In this document: piece after piece, positions 10,166 to 21,425 of the stretch
Position numbering within the stretch: the stretch's first letter is position 1
Layout: each line of letters starts with the position of its first letter
Assembly (NCBI GenBank): GCA_037179515.1
Contig: JAXCGZ010005701.1
Span: forward strand, 97,501 to 161,500
Direction of reading: 5' to 3'
From: Halocaridina rubra
Lineage: Eukaryota; Arthropoda; Malacostraca; Decapoda; Atyidae
DNA length: 64,000 nucleotides
Translations under genes and position numbers: made by a program
Notes under the pieces: generated by a model
Databases searched by the model: none
Told to the model about the DNA's origin: nothing
Seen by the model: the letters and a program-made list of their open reading frames with translations, nothing else

Positions 10166-10403
10166 GCTGATATTGGTGGGCGGTGGTGGGTATTTATATA
10201 ACCTAATATATCTAACCTAACCTAATTGACCCAACTAACCTAACCTAATTCAAATCTAAAACCTTTCATACATTAAAAGGGTGATTTTTCGTGTTTGTAC
10301 ATCAGCAATGCACATTTCAAGATGTGATGGCAAAACTGATATCTCGAGTAGGTCATGGTAGGGGTGCATAAAATGAATCTTAACCATTATTATTATAATT
10401 ATT

Positions 10404-10434
<31 letters not shown>

Positions 10435-10584
10435 GTATTATTATTGGTTAAGATTCATTTTAAGAACTGCTTTCATAAGTACCCAAATGCATCCTGTTAC
10501 GTTATGTGAGGCTTTGGATTTGAGCTATGTTAACCAGCTTAGATTAGGTTATATAAGTATCCACCAACACTTACGAATATCTGC
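10166..10584. mobile_element. Foldback MITE with TTAGG-like arms and a (TTA)n centre
   Basis: The outer arms GGGCTGATATTGGTGGGCGG (10166 on) and the reverse complement of ..ATATCTGCCCC (to about 10584) pair imperfectly, with TATATAACCTAAT in both. The inner arms TAAAATGAATCTTAACCA (about 10371-10388) and TGGTTAAGATTCATTTTA (about 10446-10463) pair perfectly around a (TTA)n array. The left arm also carries TAACCTAACCTAA runs. There is no open frame, so a non-autonomous DNA element moved by a transposase elsewhere is the simplest reading. I could not fix the target duplication, so the superfamily is open. Confidence 0.65.
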
Positions 10585-10712
10585 CCCAACACCAAAAGCT
10601 AGTGATTTCCGATAAAAACTATCATCAGATTAATTTAGAACACGTCAAAGTCTATCAGAGAAAGCAAAGCTTTTACTCCAAAAAATAGATATAGTACGTA
10701 AAACGTATATTA

Positions 10713-10715
10713 ACC

Positions 10716-10780
<65 letters not shown>
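10713..10780. repeat. (TTA)n microsatellite at the edge of the G3 LTR
   Basis: About 22 units directly before recognisable G3 LTR sequence. It has replaced or hidden the first half of that LTR, which is present in the right copy (31345 on). Confidence 0.95.
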
Positions 10781-10782
10781 TA

Positions 10783-10890
10783 TACCTTCTAATTGTAATT
10801 ATAATATCTAATTCTCTTACACTTGTTTATTTTATTTGCAGATGCTTGTAGTTGTATTTATGTGGAATCAAGCCTTAAATACTACTATGG
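10783..10890 (+). repeat. G3 5' LTR, partial
   Basis: CTAATTGTAATTATAA, CTAATTCTCTTAC, TTTATTTGCAGATGCTTG and CCTTAAATACTACTATGGC also occur at 31395-31500. The beginning seen in the right copy (TGTTATAATATTCTC) is absent here, where the (TTA)n array sits. Confidence 0.65.
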
Positions 10891-10950
10891 CTTATTGCAA
10901 TTTATTCTACATAAATATTTGCATGCTGGTTTTGATTTAACTAGAGCATT

Positions 10951-11640
10951 ATGGATAAATTCCTGCGACCTGTAAGATTTGATGTAAATCCAAAATCGAA
11001 TACTGCTGCTAAGGAATGGAAGCATATGCTAAATTTTTCTTACCGTTATTGAAGGACTTACTACGAACAAATTGACTTTGCTTACGAATTATGTTACTCC
11101 ATCTGTGTTTGAATATATTTCTGACTGTGACACATATGAAGTTGTTGTTGCAACTTTACAGGATTTATATGTAAAAGCTAGGAATGAAGTTTATGCTAGA
11201 CATTTATCATACACCCATCGACAGCAACAAGGGGAAACATAAGATGAATACTTACAGGCCCTGAAGAATCCAAGTGGTGACTGTAACTACAAAGCTGTCA
11301 GTGCTGAACAATGTAAGGAGGAAACAATCCGGGATGCTTTCATGAGAGGATTATTATCTAATGTCATTCATCAGAGACTCCTTGAGAATAGAATACTTGA
11401 CTTAACTTAACTACTGCCTTTGATCAAGCTAGAGCTGTAGATGAATACAGAATAGCTCTGAGTCTTAATCCACTCCACAGAAGGCTTTAGGTGTAGCTGC
11501 AGCTGCTCCTCCAGCTATGAATGAGTCTGACAGTCATTATGAATTTTACAAAGATGTTAGCCATGCTTCAGCTGCTGTCCAGTTCGCGAAGCAATTTGTA
11601 ATCAGTGTGGCAAAACGGGACATTATGCAAAAGTGTGCAA
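10951..11640 (+). pseudogene. G3 gag
   Basis: The ATG at 10951 opens with MDKFLRPVRFDV and runs into a slip near 11045. Shifted frames then read ISDCDTYEVVVATLQDLY, ARHLSYTHRQQQGET and CKEETIRDAFMRGLLSNVIH, a helical gag capsid of the Ty3/Gypsy kind with a TIRDAFMRGL helix. At least three stops or shifts interrupt it. It is followed directly by a zinc knuckle (11600-11643). Confidence 0.7.
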
Positions 11641-12099
11641 GTCTTCTAAGGCTGGAATATCTGCTGCTACTGTATCATCAACATTGGCTACTGTAACTGT
11701 GGCTTCCTCGGGTGTTCTTTCTAAAGCTACTCTTAAGATTAAATTGAATGGAAGGATAGTTGAGGCTCTGATGGACACAGGTAGCTCTGAGAATTTTGTG
11801 GTTGAATCAATTGTTACACAGCTAAATCTTCATGTGCATCCTGCATATAGCATTGTTTCCATGGCTTCTACATCCTTTAGCACTAAGATACATGGTTACT
11901 GCTTGGTGCATGTTGCATAGGCTGTCTGTGCTTCCTGATCTATGCAAGTATGTTATATTGGGTCAGAGTTTCATGAATCAACATAAAAGTGTCAGCTGGA
12001 AATTTGAAGGAGACAGACCTCAACTGAATGTGTGTGGGGTAGCAACTTTTACCATACCTCCTCCTGCTCTTATTTGCAAATCTGACTGATGATTATTGG
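11600..12099 (+). pseudogene. G3 zinc knuckle and aspartic protease
   Basis: CNQCGKTGHYAKVC (about 11601-11642) is a textbook CX2CX4HX4C knuckle with every ligand present. The protease follows: ALMDTGSSENFVVESIV has an intact DTGSS active site. A slip near 11915 changes frame, and the fold resumes with YVILGQSFMNQH, the hydrophobic-LG-x-x-F/D strand. The frame remains open to position 12099, where B1 begins, and is taken up again at 23372 with PVAVKSRKYSD, the start of reverse transcriptase. Confidence 0.78.
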
Positions 12100-12952
12100 T
12101 GTGAAGGATTTCCTATGTATTATTACCCTTCAATCTTATAACCCCCTAAATTCGGAAATCCTGACACGGCTTCGGTAGAGGCCTACCAACGATCTCAAAA
12201 TTAAAATCCTCTACCAATAAAATATGATTAATATTGCATGCATAGACATACATGCAAATATATAATAAGGGGGTTTGTGAACTGTTGATATGTGAATGAT
12301 TAAAATAAACTCTCCTCACCTTAGAGTAAAACTTCCTCATACAGAATAATAAATTTTCTAACATACATTCTACCTACGAGTGTTCAATTAAATGAGCTCA
12401 TTCTGCCCATCACAAGTAGTTATAAATATTTTTAGAAATAAGTTAAATCTGTACTCATCTATCCAAAAAACCCAAATGTTGTCAGCAATCTCGGGGCTCT
12501 GAGTCAAACTCGAATATCTTCTGATTCACTTATCTTTTCCACGTTCTTGTGCTTGAGTGTCTCGTAGTGCCTCATGAGAGCAACTAATTACTCATTAACA
12601 AACCTATAAGTACTGTCAATAAACACAGTAAACATGAGTGCCTCATAGTATCTCACGACAGCAACTAAGAATAAACTCACAAGTAAAACAAAGCACAAAC
12701 TCTGTCATTCACTCAGCACAAGAAAAATCATGTTCTGACCACGTGGACAATTATAATTGTGAAGAACTCTGTTTGCACAAAGTAATCAACATTATCATGA
12801 CGCGGTAAAAGATTAATTGGCAGAAAGCTTACCAAAGCAGATTTCGCTCTCGACTTCGGAGCTATACATACACTATGCATAAAAGTACTCATACATACTA
12901 TAAATGAATGTATATTCATATGCGTAAATTTAATATAATTGAATAAGTAAAT

Positions 12953-13153
12953 TGTTACAATATTTGATATAATTGTTGTAAAGAACGATACTATATTTTG
13001 TTAATGAATGCATCCATGTGTTGTTTACATAGACAGTAATAAAGATGCCCACTAGGTGGCCAGACAAGAACCGTTCAAGATACCCTTTCAGTCTCCTCTA
13101 TTATTGTGCCTCATTCATCTGTAAATATCTCTAAATTTAAGGAGCATCAAACA
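12953..13153 (+). repeat. G4 5' LTR
   Basis: 201 bases, TG to CA. Immediately after it comes TGGTGGCAGCACTC, the expected place and TGG start of a primer-binding site; I do not recognise which tRNA would fit. Confidence 0.9.
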
Positions 13154-13267
13154 TGGTGGCAGCACTCAATAGACTAAGTATGGTTTGCTGTTCATTTTGA
13201 ATATAAGGCATTGCATATTATCCAGGAACTTTCTGTGTAATTAAGTAAATAAGGCTACCGACCGGCA

Positions 13268-14180
13268 TGGCGACAGCTAATCTAGCCCCTCCAGATAAAT
13301 TCGCATTGAAGAGTGAAAGCTAGTAAGATTGGCAATTTTTTCATCAAGAAAACGAGCTGTATCTACTGGCAGCAGGTTTAAATGATAAGCCAAGTGAAGT
13401 GAAGGTAGCATTACTTTTGACCCATGGGGGTGACGAACTGCTTCGAGTGTATAATGCTATAGAGTTTAGTCCCATTATTGTAGGGGATAGTTGATCTCGT
13501 GATGACCCTAGCAAGGACTTAAACGTGGTATTGCAGAAGCTAGATGAGCATTTTGCACCTAGGAAGCTGATAATAGCGTCAAGATTTAGGTTTAGATGCT
13601 GCTCTCAGAAAGCTGATGAAAACCTGGATGAATTTATTACTAGAATAAAAACTCTGGTTAAGGATTGTGATTTTGCGGCAGAAAAAGATGAGGCAATTCG
13701 TGATCAAATATTTTTTGGCTGTAAAGAAGATAAACTCAGAGAGAAATTTTTGAGAGAAGAATGTATTTCATTGATAGATACTCAAAATTTTTGAGGCACA
13801 TCAAGCATCGCAGAGACAAATGCAAATGATAAAAAGTGAAAATACAGCAATGTCGGTTATAAATAAAGTTAAATTGACAAAGAACTTTAAGCAGAGTAGG
13901 CTTAGTCGAAATTCAGCAGACCGAAAGAGTGAGGACCCAAGTTTTGTGAACAAGAACCAGTATAGGCCTAAGTCAACCCAAAGTTTGTCGACGAATTATC
14001 CGGACCTACGAAAATGTAAGTTCTGCGGAACAAGACACATGTGGAGTAAGAAGAAATGTCCAGCCTATGGAGAGAGATGCAACAACTGCAACAGGCTGAA
14101 TCACTTCGAATCTCAATGTTTGGAGAAAAATGGACATGCACAAGCGTCTAAGAAGATGGGTGTGAATGCAGTGGACGGTG
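13268..14180 (+). pseudogene. G4 gag with two zinc knuckles
   Basis: Starts with ATG at 13268 (MATANLAPPDKF), has two early stops near 13320 and one near 13493, then a long frame 13525-13794 reading RFRFRCCSQKADENLDEF and TLVKDCDF, the gag domain typical of K02A2.6/Mag-like elements. A slip near 13790 leads into the 13820-15205 frame, which holds the knuckles CKFCGTRHMWSKKKC and CNNCNRLNHFESQC (14013-14113). The pair of different knuckles is a family trait. Gag function is lost through the stops. Confidence 0.78.
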
Positions 14181-15187
14181 ACGATTCCAGTTCAAATACT
14201 TCAGCCGAGTATATCCTAGGTGTCAAGTTGCAGATGAGACGCGGAGAGCCAGAAGAAACGACGGTGAACAAAAGTGATAATCCCTGTACACAGCAAGTGA
14301 TGAGAGTGAATAAAGTGTCAGAGAAATCCAAATATCTATATACCGATCTGAAAGTTGGTGAAAATAGTGTCAAATTTCAAATCGATAGCGGAGCAGGTGT
14401 AAATGTGTTACCTCGAAATATGGTTCCCAATAATGTAAAAATTGAATCTAGTGAAGGGTTACAACTAGAAATGTGGAATAATTCCGCAGCCAAACCAGTT
14501 GGAAAATGTAGCATCAAAGTGAAAAATGAGAGAAATTCAAAGAGATATAATGATGAGTTTATTATAATGGCTGAGAATTATATGCCTTTGTTAGGAAAAC
14601 GTGCATCAGAACAGATGGGTTTCCTTACCATCAATTATTATAACATATGTTCTGTACACAGTGAATCTTGTAATACTGATGTTTTTCAGAAATATTCAGA
14701 TGTGTTTGGTAATGAAATTGGTAAGTTACCTGGGGTGGTATGGATGACTATAGACAAAGAAGTCAAGCCATTTGCTATATCTTCATGTAGAGTGCCAATT
14801 CAACTTAAAAGGAAGGTAAAATCCAAATTATCTGAGTTAGAGAAACAAAATGTCATTTGTAAAGTAGACGAACCAACTGAATGGGTGAGTAGCATGGTAG
14901 TAGCTTCTAAGAAAAATAGTGAAGACATAAGAATTTGCATAGATCCTCAACAATTAAATAAATCCATAATTAGAGAAATGCATCCTCTGCCAATTATCGA
15001 TGATGTTTTACCTGAATTAGCACAAGCTAAAGTGTTCTCTAAACTAGATTTAAGAAATGGATATTGGCAGTGTGTTTTGGATGAAGAGTCAAGTCATTTA
15101 ACTACTTTTCAAACCCCTTTTGGAAGGTATCGGTGGCTTAGACTGCCTTTTGGCCTAGCAATCAGTAGTGAAGTTTTTCAAAAACGA
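14180..15187 (+). pseudogene. G4 protease and partial reverse transcriptase
   Basis: The long open frame (13820-15205) includes a protease with FQIDSGAGVNVLP, whose catalytic Asp is intact, and MPLLGKRASEQMG. It then continues into RT: YKVDEPTEWVSSM-like entry, ICIDPQQLNKSI, HPLPIIDDVL, FSKLDLRNGYWQC (first catalytic Asp) and TPFGRYRWLRLPFGL. The frame stops at FQKRLQ, exactly where the YxDD palm strand should follow; the next readable sequence is RNase H. The lesion is a deletion, not a point mutation, and makes polymerase activity impossible. Confidence 0.85.
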
Positions 15188-15432
15188 CTGCAGAGCTCTA
15201 ACTGACACGGAAGCAAGGTATGCTCAGATAGAGAAAGAAATGCTGGCTATTGTGTTTGCTTTAAAGAAATTCCATCAATACACTTTTGAACAACATACTT
15301 TGGTTATAACTGATCACAAACCACTTCAGAGTATAATCTTGAAACCATTAGATAGAACATCAAAGAGGCTACAAGGTTTGTTATTGACTGCACAACAATA
15401 CGATATTGAACTTAAGCATACTGCTGGTAAGA
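15188..15432 (+). pseudogene. G4 RNase H fragment
   Basis: In another frame the sequence reads CRALTDTEARYAQIEKEMLA, then IVFALKKFHQYTF and VITDHKPLQSI, which hold the RNase H Glu and the following Asp. The first RNase H strand is lost in the same deletion that removed the RT palm. The last residues, LKHTAGKN, are followed by L2; host coding resumes with IADLLSRSF at 17034. Confidence 0.8.
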
Positions 15433-16922
15433 ACAGCCACAGAGGTATGCAAAGCGCTGATGGATTTAGATGTTCATAAAGCTACAGGTCCTGATGACAT
15501 ATCCCCTCATGTGCTTAAAAAATGCGCAAACTCAATATCAGTGGCACTAAGTATCATATTTAAAAAGTCACTGGAGTCAGGGGAGATTCCAAGATGCTGG
15601 AAACAAGCAAATGTGATACCTATCTTCAAAGAGGGATACGGCTCTGAACTATAGACCAGTTTCCTTGACCAGCATTAGTTTTCAAAGTTATGGAGAAACT
15701 ACTAAGGAAACATATCTCTTTTCACTTGGAATCCTTCAACTTTTTGTCAGTGAGGCAACACGGCTTCAGAGAAGGTAGATCAACAGTAACAAACTTATTA
15801 GAATTTTATGATGAGGTAAGCCAAATCTTACAGGAAAGAGAGGGCTGGGCAGATTGCATATTCCTAGACTTCCAGAAAGCGCTTGACACTGTTCCACATG
15901 GGAGACTTATTAGGAAGCTGCAATCAATGGCTAGAATAGGTGGAAATGTTTTGGAATGGATAAAAACTTACTTAGAAGGAAGGGAACAGAGGGTTAGAGT
16001 AAGACACTCAGTGTCTGAATGGAGAAGAGTTAGTAGTGGAGTTCCACAGGGTTCAGTTTTAGGGCCACTTTTGTTCCTTGTATATGTAAATGACCTACCA
16101 GAGTCTGTAAATTCATTCATGAATATGTTTGCAGATGATGCAAAGATTGTGAAGAAAGTAAAAAACGAGAACAATGGTAGAGAACTTCAGGAGGATCTAA
16201 ATAATCTGCATGAGTGGTCAGAAAAGTGGCTAATGAAATTCAATACTTCAAAATGTAAGGCAATGAGAATGGGTACAAGTGCAAGAAGGCCCAAGCTTGA
16301 CTACTCGGTGGCTGGAGTACAACTTCAAGAGACAGAAAATGAGAGAGATCTAGGAGTAAACATACTGGCAGATTTGTCTCCAGAAATACATATAAATGGC
16401 ATAGTAAGGGCAGCATATGCATTCTTATCAAATGTAAGGGTAGCCCTCAGGCACATGGACAAGGAAATGTTCAGAAATATTTATGTAACCTATGTGAGGC
16501 CAAAACTTGAATATGCAGCCCCCTTTTGGAATCCGCACTTGAAAAAGCACATAGCTAAGCTTGAAAACGTTCAAAGACATGCCACGAAACTGGTGCCAGA
16601 AATACGCAATCTCAGTTATGATGAGAGGCTGAGGGAATTAGACTTACCATCACTCGAAGCTAGAAGAGTGAGGGGGGATATGGTGACAGTCTTTAAATTC
16701 CTTCATGGTTATGATAGAGTGGATAGGGATCGATATTTTGATATGGCTGGCTCTAGAACTAGAGGTCATAGTTTGAAGCTTCGTGAGAAAACTTCTTTGC
16801 AGGATGTAAGAAAATACTTTTTCAGTGTAAGAGTAGTTGATAATTGGAATTGGCTAAGTGAGGAGGTAGTTAATGCTATCTCAATCCATAGTTTTAAGGA
16901 CAGGTATGATAAGTATCACTAA
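15433..16922 (+). pseudogene. L2 reverse transcriptase and C-terminal domain, one frameshift
   Basis: Residues from KATGPDDISPHVLKKCA to IPIFKEG lie in one frame (to about 15640). A slip changes frame and the rest (15690-16922, 410 residues) is open: HGFREGRSTV, LDFQKALDTVPHG, GVPQGSVLGPLLF, FADDAKIV, RHATKLVPEIRNLSYDERL, then RDRYFDMAGSRTRGHSL. The catalytic FADD is intact but the whole endonuclease is absent. One substitution in the first motif turns KAFDTV to KALDTV relative to L1. Confidence 0.88.
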
Positions 16923-17036
16923 GTATAAAATGGAACCGATCAGGAGACGGGAAGATACGAGCTTTGGGCTCTTTCTCGTAAGCACAATTAGGTAATCAGC
17001 AAAACAAATAAAAAAAAAATAAAATAAAAAAAATAG
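15433..17036 (+). mobile_element. L2: second copy of the L1 LINE, 5'-truncated
   Basis: Starts abruptly inside RT at TATEVCKALMDLDVHKATG and ends with the same 3' untranslated sequence as L1, through CACAATTAGGTAATCA, then an A-rich tail (16998-17036). The open frame differs from L1 by a small number of substitutions, so the two are young relatives. Inserted in sense with G4 between RNase H and integrase. Confidence 0.88.
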
Positions 17037-18460
17037 CAGATTTGCTGTCCCGATCATTTCTTAGTGAAACTGAAAATGGTAATGATTTTGAATATGTTAA
17101 TGTTGTATCTTATTTGCATATTAGGGAAGACATGTTAAAGAAAATTCGTGATGCTGTGGCCAGTGATGAAATTTTGCTTGAAGTGACAAATATGATAAAT
17201 GGGTGGCCAGAGTATAAATGTGATGTACCTATAACTGTTTTGCCTTATTATCATATCAGAGAGGAACTATCTATACAGAATGGACTCGTATTTAGAGGTG
17301 ATAGAGTTGTGATTCCTGCCAATTTGAGGAAAGAAATTAAACAGGCTATTCACTCTTGTCACATTGGCGTAGAAAGTTGTCTACGAAGGGCTTGTGAGTG
17401 TGTATATTGGCCTGGTATGAATAGTGATATTAAAGAACATCTTTCTCAATGTGAAATTTGTTGCAAATTTCAAAAATCTCAGCAGAAAGAAACTCTTATG
17501 CCACATGAAGTGTCTGATAGGCCATGGGAGAAAGTTGGCACATATATTTTTGAATTGAGTAACCAGTTTTAACTTGTAACAGTAGACTATTTCAGTAATT
17601 TCTGGGAAATTGATAGGTTAGAAGATATAAAAGCATCTACTGTTATATGTAAGCTAAAAGCACATTTTGCAAGGTATGGTACTCCTTCCATCTTAGCTAG
17701 TGACTGTGGAACTCAATTTACAAGGGATTTATTTCAGAATTTTATAAGAGTGTGGGATATAGAACATTGTACATCAAGCCCTAAACATCCTCAGTCTAAT
17801 GGACAGGCAGAATCCGCTGTAAAAACTGCAAAGTCTATACTCAGAAAAGCCATAGAAAGCAATAATGACCCTTATTTGGCAATATTAGGCTACCGTAATT
17901 GTCCGTCTCACAGTGATGAATACAGTACGGCTCAAAAAAGCCTAGGGAGACGCACACGTACTCCTCTCCCAGTTTCTTCAAAGTTGCTGAAACCATCTGA
18001 GATCAATGTAGATAAAATTAAGATTAACAGACATTATAGAAATAGCAGGTCAGCTAAATATTACAATGTGCATGCCAAAGATCTTGATCCTTTACAGGAA
18101 GATGATGTTGTGAGAATAAAAGCCACTGTAATGGGAAAGAAAGCTTGGGAAAAAGGTATTGTGAAGAAACGTTTAGACGAGAGATCTTATGAAATTTCAA
18201 CTGATGCTGGTTTATTGAGAAGAAATAGAGTAGACCTTAAAAAGTCAAATGAAAGAAATGTTTCGTATCACAGTAGTGAAGATTCTCGTAATGTAGTGCA
18301 AAGTCAGCAACAGGTTGAAATTCCACAGGATGAACATGTAAACCCAACAAGTGAGAAACTCAGAGTTCAAGAGTCTTTCACTCCTCAAAGGAGAATTACA
18401 AGGAGTACAAGGAATAATTTACCCTCTAAATATAATGATTTTGGTGTTTACAAAGAGTGA
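17037..18460 (+). pseudogene. G4 integrase
   Basis: Two frames separated by a stop at 17570 and a shift. The first has the zinc-binding domain: HSCHIG, then CVYWPGMNSDIKEH, then CEICCKF (HHCC ligands all present). The catalytic core follows as TVDYFSNFWEIDRL (Asp 1), ILASDCGTQF (Asp 2, with the usual N of DNG changed to C) and SNGQAESAVK (Glu). The C-terminal region (17950-18460) includes DVVRIKATVMGKKAWEKG and a basic tail RRITRSTRNNLPSKYNDF. Integrase joins cDNA to chromosomal DNA. Only the frameshifts appear to disable it. Confidence 0.85.
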
Positions 18461-18514
18461 TTTATTTTTTGTTTTCAAGATGATAACTTATTTTTTTATT
18501 CATAAAAAGAGGGA

Positions 18515-18715
18515 TGTTACAATATTTGATATAATTGTTGTAAAGAACGATGATATATTTTGTTAATGAACGCATCTATGTTTTGTTTACATAGAAAGTA
18601 ATAAAGATGCCCACTAGGTGGCCAGACAACAACTGTTCAAGATGCCCTTTCAGTCTCCTCTATTATTGTGCCTCATTCATCTGTAATTATCTCCAAATTT
18701 AAGGAGCATCAAACA
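18515..18715 (+). repeat. G4 3' LTR
   Basis: 201 bases, direct repeat of 12953-13153. Preceded by AAAAAGAGGGA, a short purine tract fitting plus-strand priming. Confidence 0.9.
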
Positions 18716-18837
18716 TATACATACAATGTCTGTACATCTACATACTTGCACTTAAGATACAATAAACAAAACCATCATGCAAAACAACACTTACATATGT
18801 GCGTAAAAATAAATTGTCTTGATATATATTCAAGACA

Positions 18838-19699
18838 TCCTGGGCCCCTCCAAAAAAGAAAAAGGGGGGGGGTCTCCCTATCAGTGCTACTATTTAGCAT
18901 CAATTATTAAACATACCCACGATTCTTCAGCACTTTGGGCAGTTTGACGATCTGATGTTTCATAATTTGATAATTCCTCTTTGCATGCTTCTGACAATAG
19001 ATATTCCCATGACAGCTTTTCAGACCAGGCTCTCGGAATAAGAATTTTTCCACTTCTTAGTAAGGGTGAAATTAGACCTAAGGGGTCAATAACTATACTC
19101 ATCAGTGACAGAGGTTTCTGTTTGGTCAAAACTTCATCTCTAGCCTTCAGATCTTTCAAAAACAACTTGTCTTTATTAACATTCCAGAGTAAACTAAAGA
19201 TTCTCTCTTTAGGAGACCTAGATTTTTCAAAAAGGCACTGATCCAGTACCCTTTGAAGTCTTGCATTGTTGAAATTCCATGCTTGCAGTGAAATTTTGCA
19301 CTTTGCCCACTCTACATCTGCAGTATTGTATACATCAAACTGTTTCTCTTCACTGGTACAAGCATCCAACATATTACCTACATGAAAATTCTCCAATATC
19401 TCCTCCAACTGTTTTACTAGAGACTTCATTTGTCCAAAGGCACTATGAATATTGTGTGGGAGAGGAGTGTGGACAGTCTTCCAAGGAGCAGAATCTGTAA
19501 AACTTCCAAGTGTAGTGTTATCTTCGTAATGCACTTCTTGCTTATTTACTCCAATACTCTCTGGCTCCCACAACTTATTAACAGGCACTATGGCCTCTTC
19601 AATCAACAACTTATTTACAGGCACTATGGCCTCTTCAATCAACAACTTATTAACTGGCTCTATGGCATCTTCAATCAACCCTTGAATAGAAGCAGGCAA
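18838..19699 (-). pseudogene. B1 RT/connection remnant with a tandem insert
   Basis: The 269-residue frame has BEL/Pao hallmarks: LWEPESIGVNKQE, ERIFSLLWNVNKDKLFL, then LSLMSIVIDPLGLISPLL, GKILIPRAWSEKLSWEYLL, the segment that follows the RT palm in this superfamily. The RT fingers and palm are not present between the peptidase and this part. In their place is a threefold in-frame repeat (LLIEEAIVPVNK, about 36 bases each, 19568-19680). The frame runs out at SAEESWVCLIIDAK near 18890, short of RNase H. Positions 18838-18889 are C/G-rich sequence next to the LTR. Confidence 0.8.
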
Positions 19700-20310
19700 A
19701 ACTGTGGTCCTACTCGCATAACAATTTGACTTTGCACATTACTGGGTTCATGTTGAGTATCACAAGGAATATCGCCATACAACATGACACCACCCGGTGT
19801 TTCTATCAAACTATAGATATCCCACTTGTTAATACCACTAACAAACTGACTAAAATGTAAGGCACCAATAACAACAACAATGTTCCCAAGTACATCACTA
19901 CCAATATCTTCATCGGCCAACTTGTGACCATTAGACTTTGACACATTTGCAGCCTTTGCTAGTCCTGGAGTGTGGATGCTAATCAACATATCATCAACTA
20001 CGAGTAATTTAACTCTAGCTCTTCTTTTTCCCAATTTAATAACTACATTTACAACAGGAAAAATTCCATTCTTTGTCTCAGAACAAAATGCATTAATACC
20101 AAGAGACATTTCATCTACGGGGCTTAATTTAAGCCTTTCAGCTACTTCCCTAGTTCTAAAGGAACACTGGGAACCTGTATCAAAGAATAACCTAGTGCTT
20201 ACACAAAAATTTCCCTTTGAGCTACTTACTCTTCCACTTGCAGAAGGCAGAGCACATGCACGTAAACTCGGCCTCACCATTTGCCTTTGTACTGCATTCA
20301 TAGTCATCAC
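19675..20310 (-). pseudogene. B1 aspartic peptidase (DUF1758-like)
   Basis: TRLFFDTGSQCSFRTREVAE has the DTGSQ active site and following strand of BEL/Pao peptidases. VVIGALHFSQFVSGI and PGGVMLYGDI match the distal 'LIG-x-D' strand and its downstream turn, though G-A-L-H replaces G-x-D/N. A stop at the 5' side (about 20395) and the join to the 19699 frame near 19690 are lesions. The catalytic Asp is retained. Confidence 0.78.
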
Positions 20311-20450
20311 ACCAACATGTTTCTTGTCCTTTTCTGAATCAGAATGTTCTTGCTCATTGCTTGACTCATCTATTAATTTTGAACCATTTTCTGACTATTC
20401 ATTCAGATATGGAGGTTCTTCAAACCTTCTACAAAAATTTGATTCTTGTT

Positions 20451-21222
20451 TGTAACACAAGGTTGCATGATGACCATTTTTCTTACACTTATTACAGTTT
20501 AACTGGGTGTAGCACTTATTTACATGATGCCCTGACATAGTACATCTCAGACATATGTTACTGTCTCTCTATTTATCTCTGCGTTCATTTATGCTTACTA
20601 CTTTTTTACACTGTTCAGACTTATGAACTTGCCAAACACAGAATACACTTTCTGATTTACTATTTACTACCTTTGCTGTAGCACCATAATTACCTACACT
20701 AGTTTTAAAGGACTGGGTCTCATCTCTCTGTGAGCCTTGGAGCTCTCCTTTTGTGTTACCTTTAGTGTTGTTGCCTTCTATATGATACACATATTTTCCC
20801 AGTTCCTTCAAGAGGGTTTCAAATGTAGGATATTTAGTGTCTAATTTCATGCTAATCCAGTTCCCTACATCTTCTGGTAATTTCATCATCACAAGTTCTG
20901 AAAACACCCAATCAGTGTTCTCCATGTCTCCATAATTTTTCAGATTTCGAGTAATGGCTTCTACTTCCTGTTTGAACTTAAAAAGTGATGGGTAATTAGA
21001 AGAGGGAGTTGGCATTTTTACCAATTTCCTCATTAAATTTCGCCCAATCCTGTCATTGTTTGCATAAACAGCTTGTAGCTGTTGAATGCATTCGTCATAA
21101 CTCTCACTAGCAACAGGATATCGCTTTATGGTGTCTTTGGCATCTCCTTTAAGGGCATTTCTCAAAATGGTAAACTTTGTCATAGTTGGCATAGAAGCAC
21201 TATGTACTAAACTATCAAACAT
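20451..21222 (-). pseudogene. B1 gag (DUF1759-like) and zinc knuckles
   Basis: FDSLVHSASMPTMTKFTILR, then NALKGDAKDTIKRYPVASES, is the BEL gag core. YDECIQQLQAVYANNDRIGR and WISMKLDTKYPTFETLLKE follow. Past a stop near 20570, shifted frames show CLRCTMSGHHVNKC and CNKCKKNGHHATLC, two CX2CX4HX4C knuckles (20455-20560). The arrangement gag core, knuckles, peptidase is standard for this superfamily. Confidence 0.8.
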
Positions 21223-21425
21223 ATCCCAAGACTCGTTCCATTCATCAGAGTTTCCAGAGAACTGTGGTATTTTTACTTCAGGAAATTTAGGTGTGGGTTG
21301 TCCACTGGGAGGGCTTGAACTCTCGGAACTAGGAGCTCTGGTACTCTTCTTAGTTCCTAACTTACGAATCCGTTCTAGGACAGCTAAGCTAATATCATTT
21401 ACTGTTTCAGCTAGATTGTCATGTT

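Larger units (their letters stand above)
12953..18715 (+). mobile_element. G4: Ty3/Gypsy (K02A2.6/Mag-like) element in the B1 LTR
   Basis: Flanked by 201-bp LTRs starting TGTTACAATATTTG and ending GGAGCATCAAACA. It encodes gag, protease, RT, RNase H and integrase in order, with L2 inserted between RNase H and integrase. The intact LTR of B1 shows the empty site (AATAAGTATACATAC), which fixes both ends. Flanking bases TAAAT and TATAC suggest a decayed 5-bp duplication. The LTRs differ at about 11 of 201 positions by eye. An internal deletion has removed the RT active site. Confidence 0.9.
12100..18837 (-). repeat. B1 3' LTR, split by G4
   Basis: Positions 12100-12952 and 18716-18837 together match the intact right LTR (22395-23366) from TGTGAAGGATTTCCTATG to ATATATTCAAGACA. 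G4 sits between them. There is no gene in the LTR; short open frames such as 12728-12919 occur in both LTR copies and have no domain. The promoter and polyadenylation signals are expected here but I cannot place them. Confidence 0.85.
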
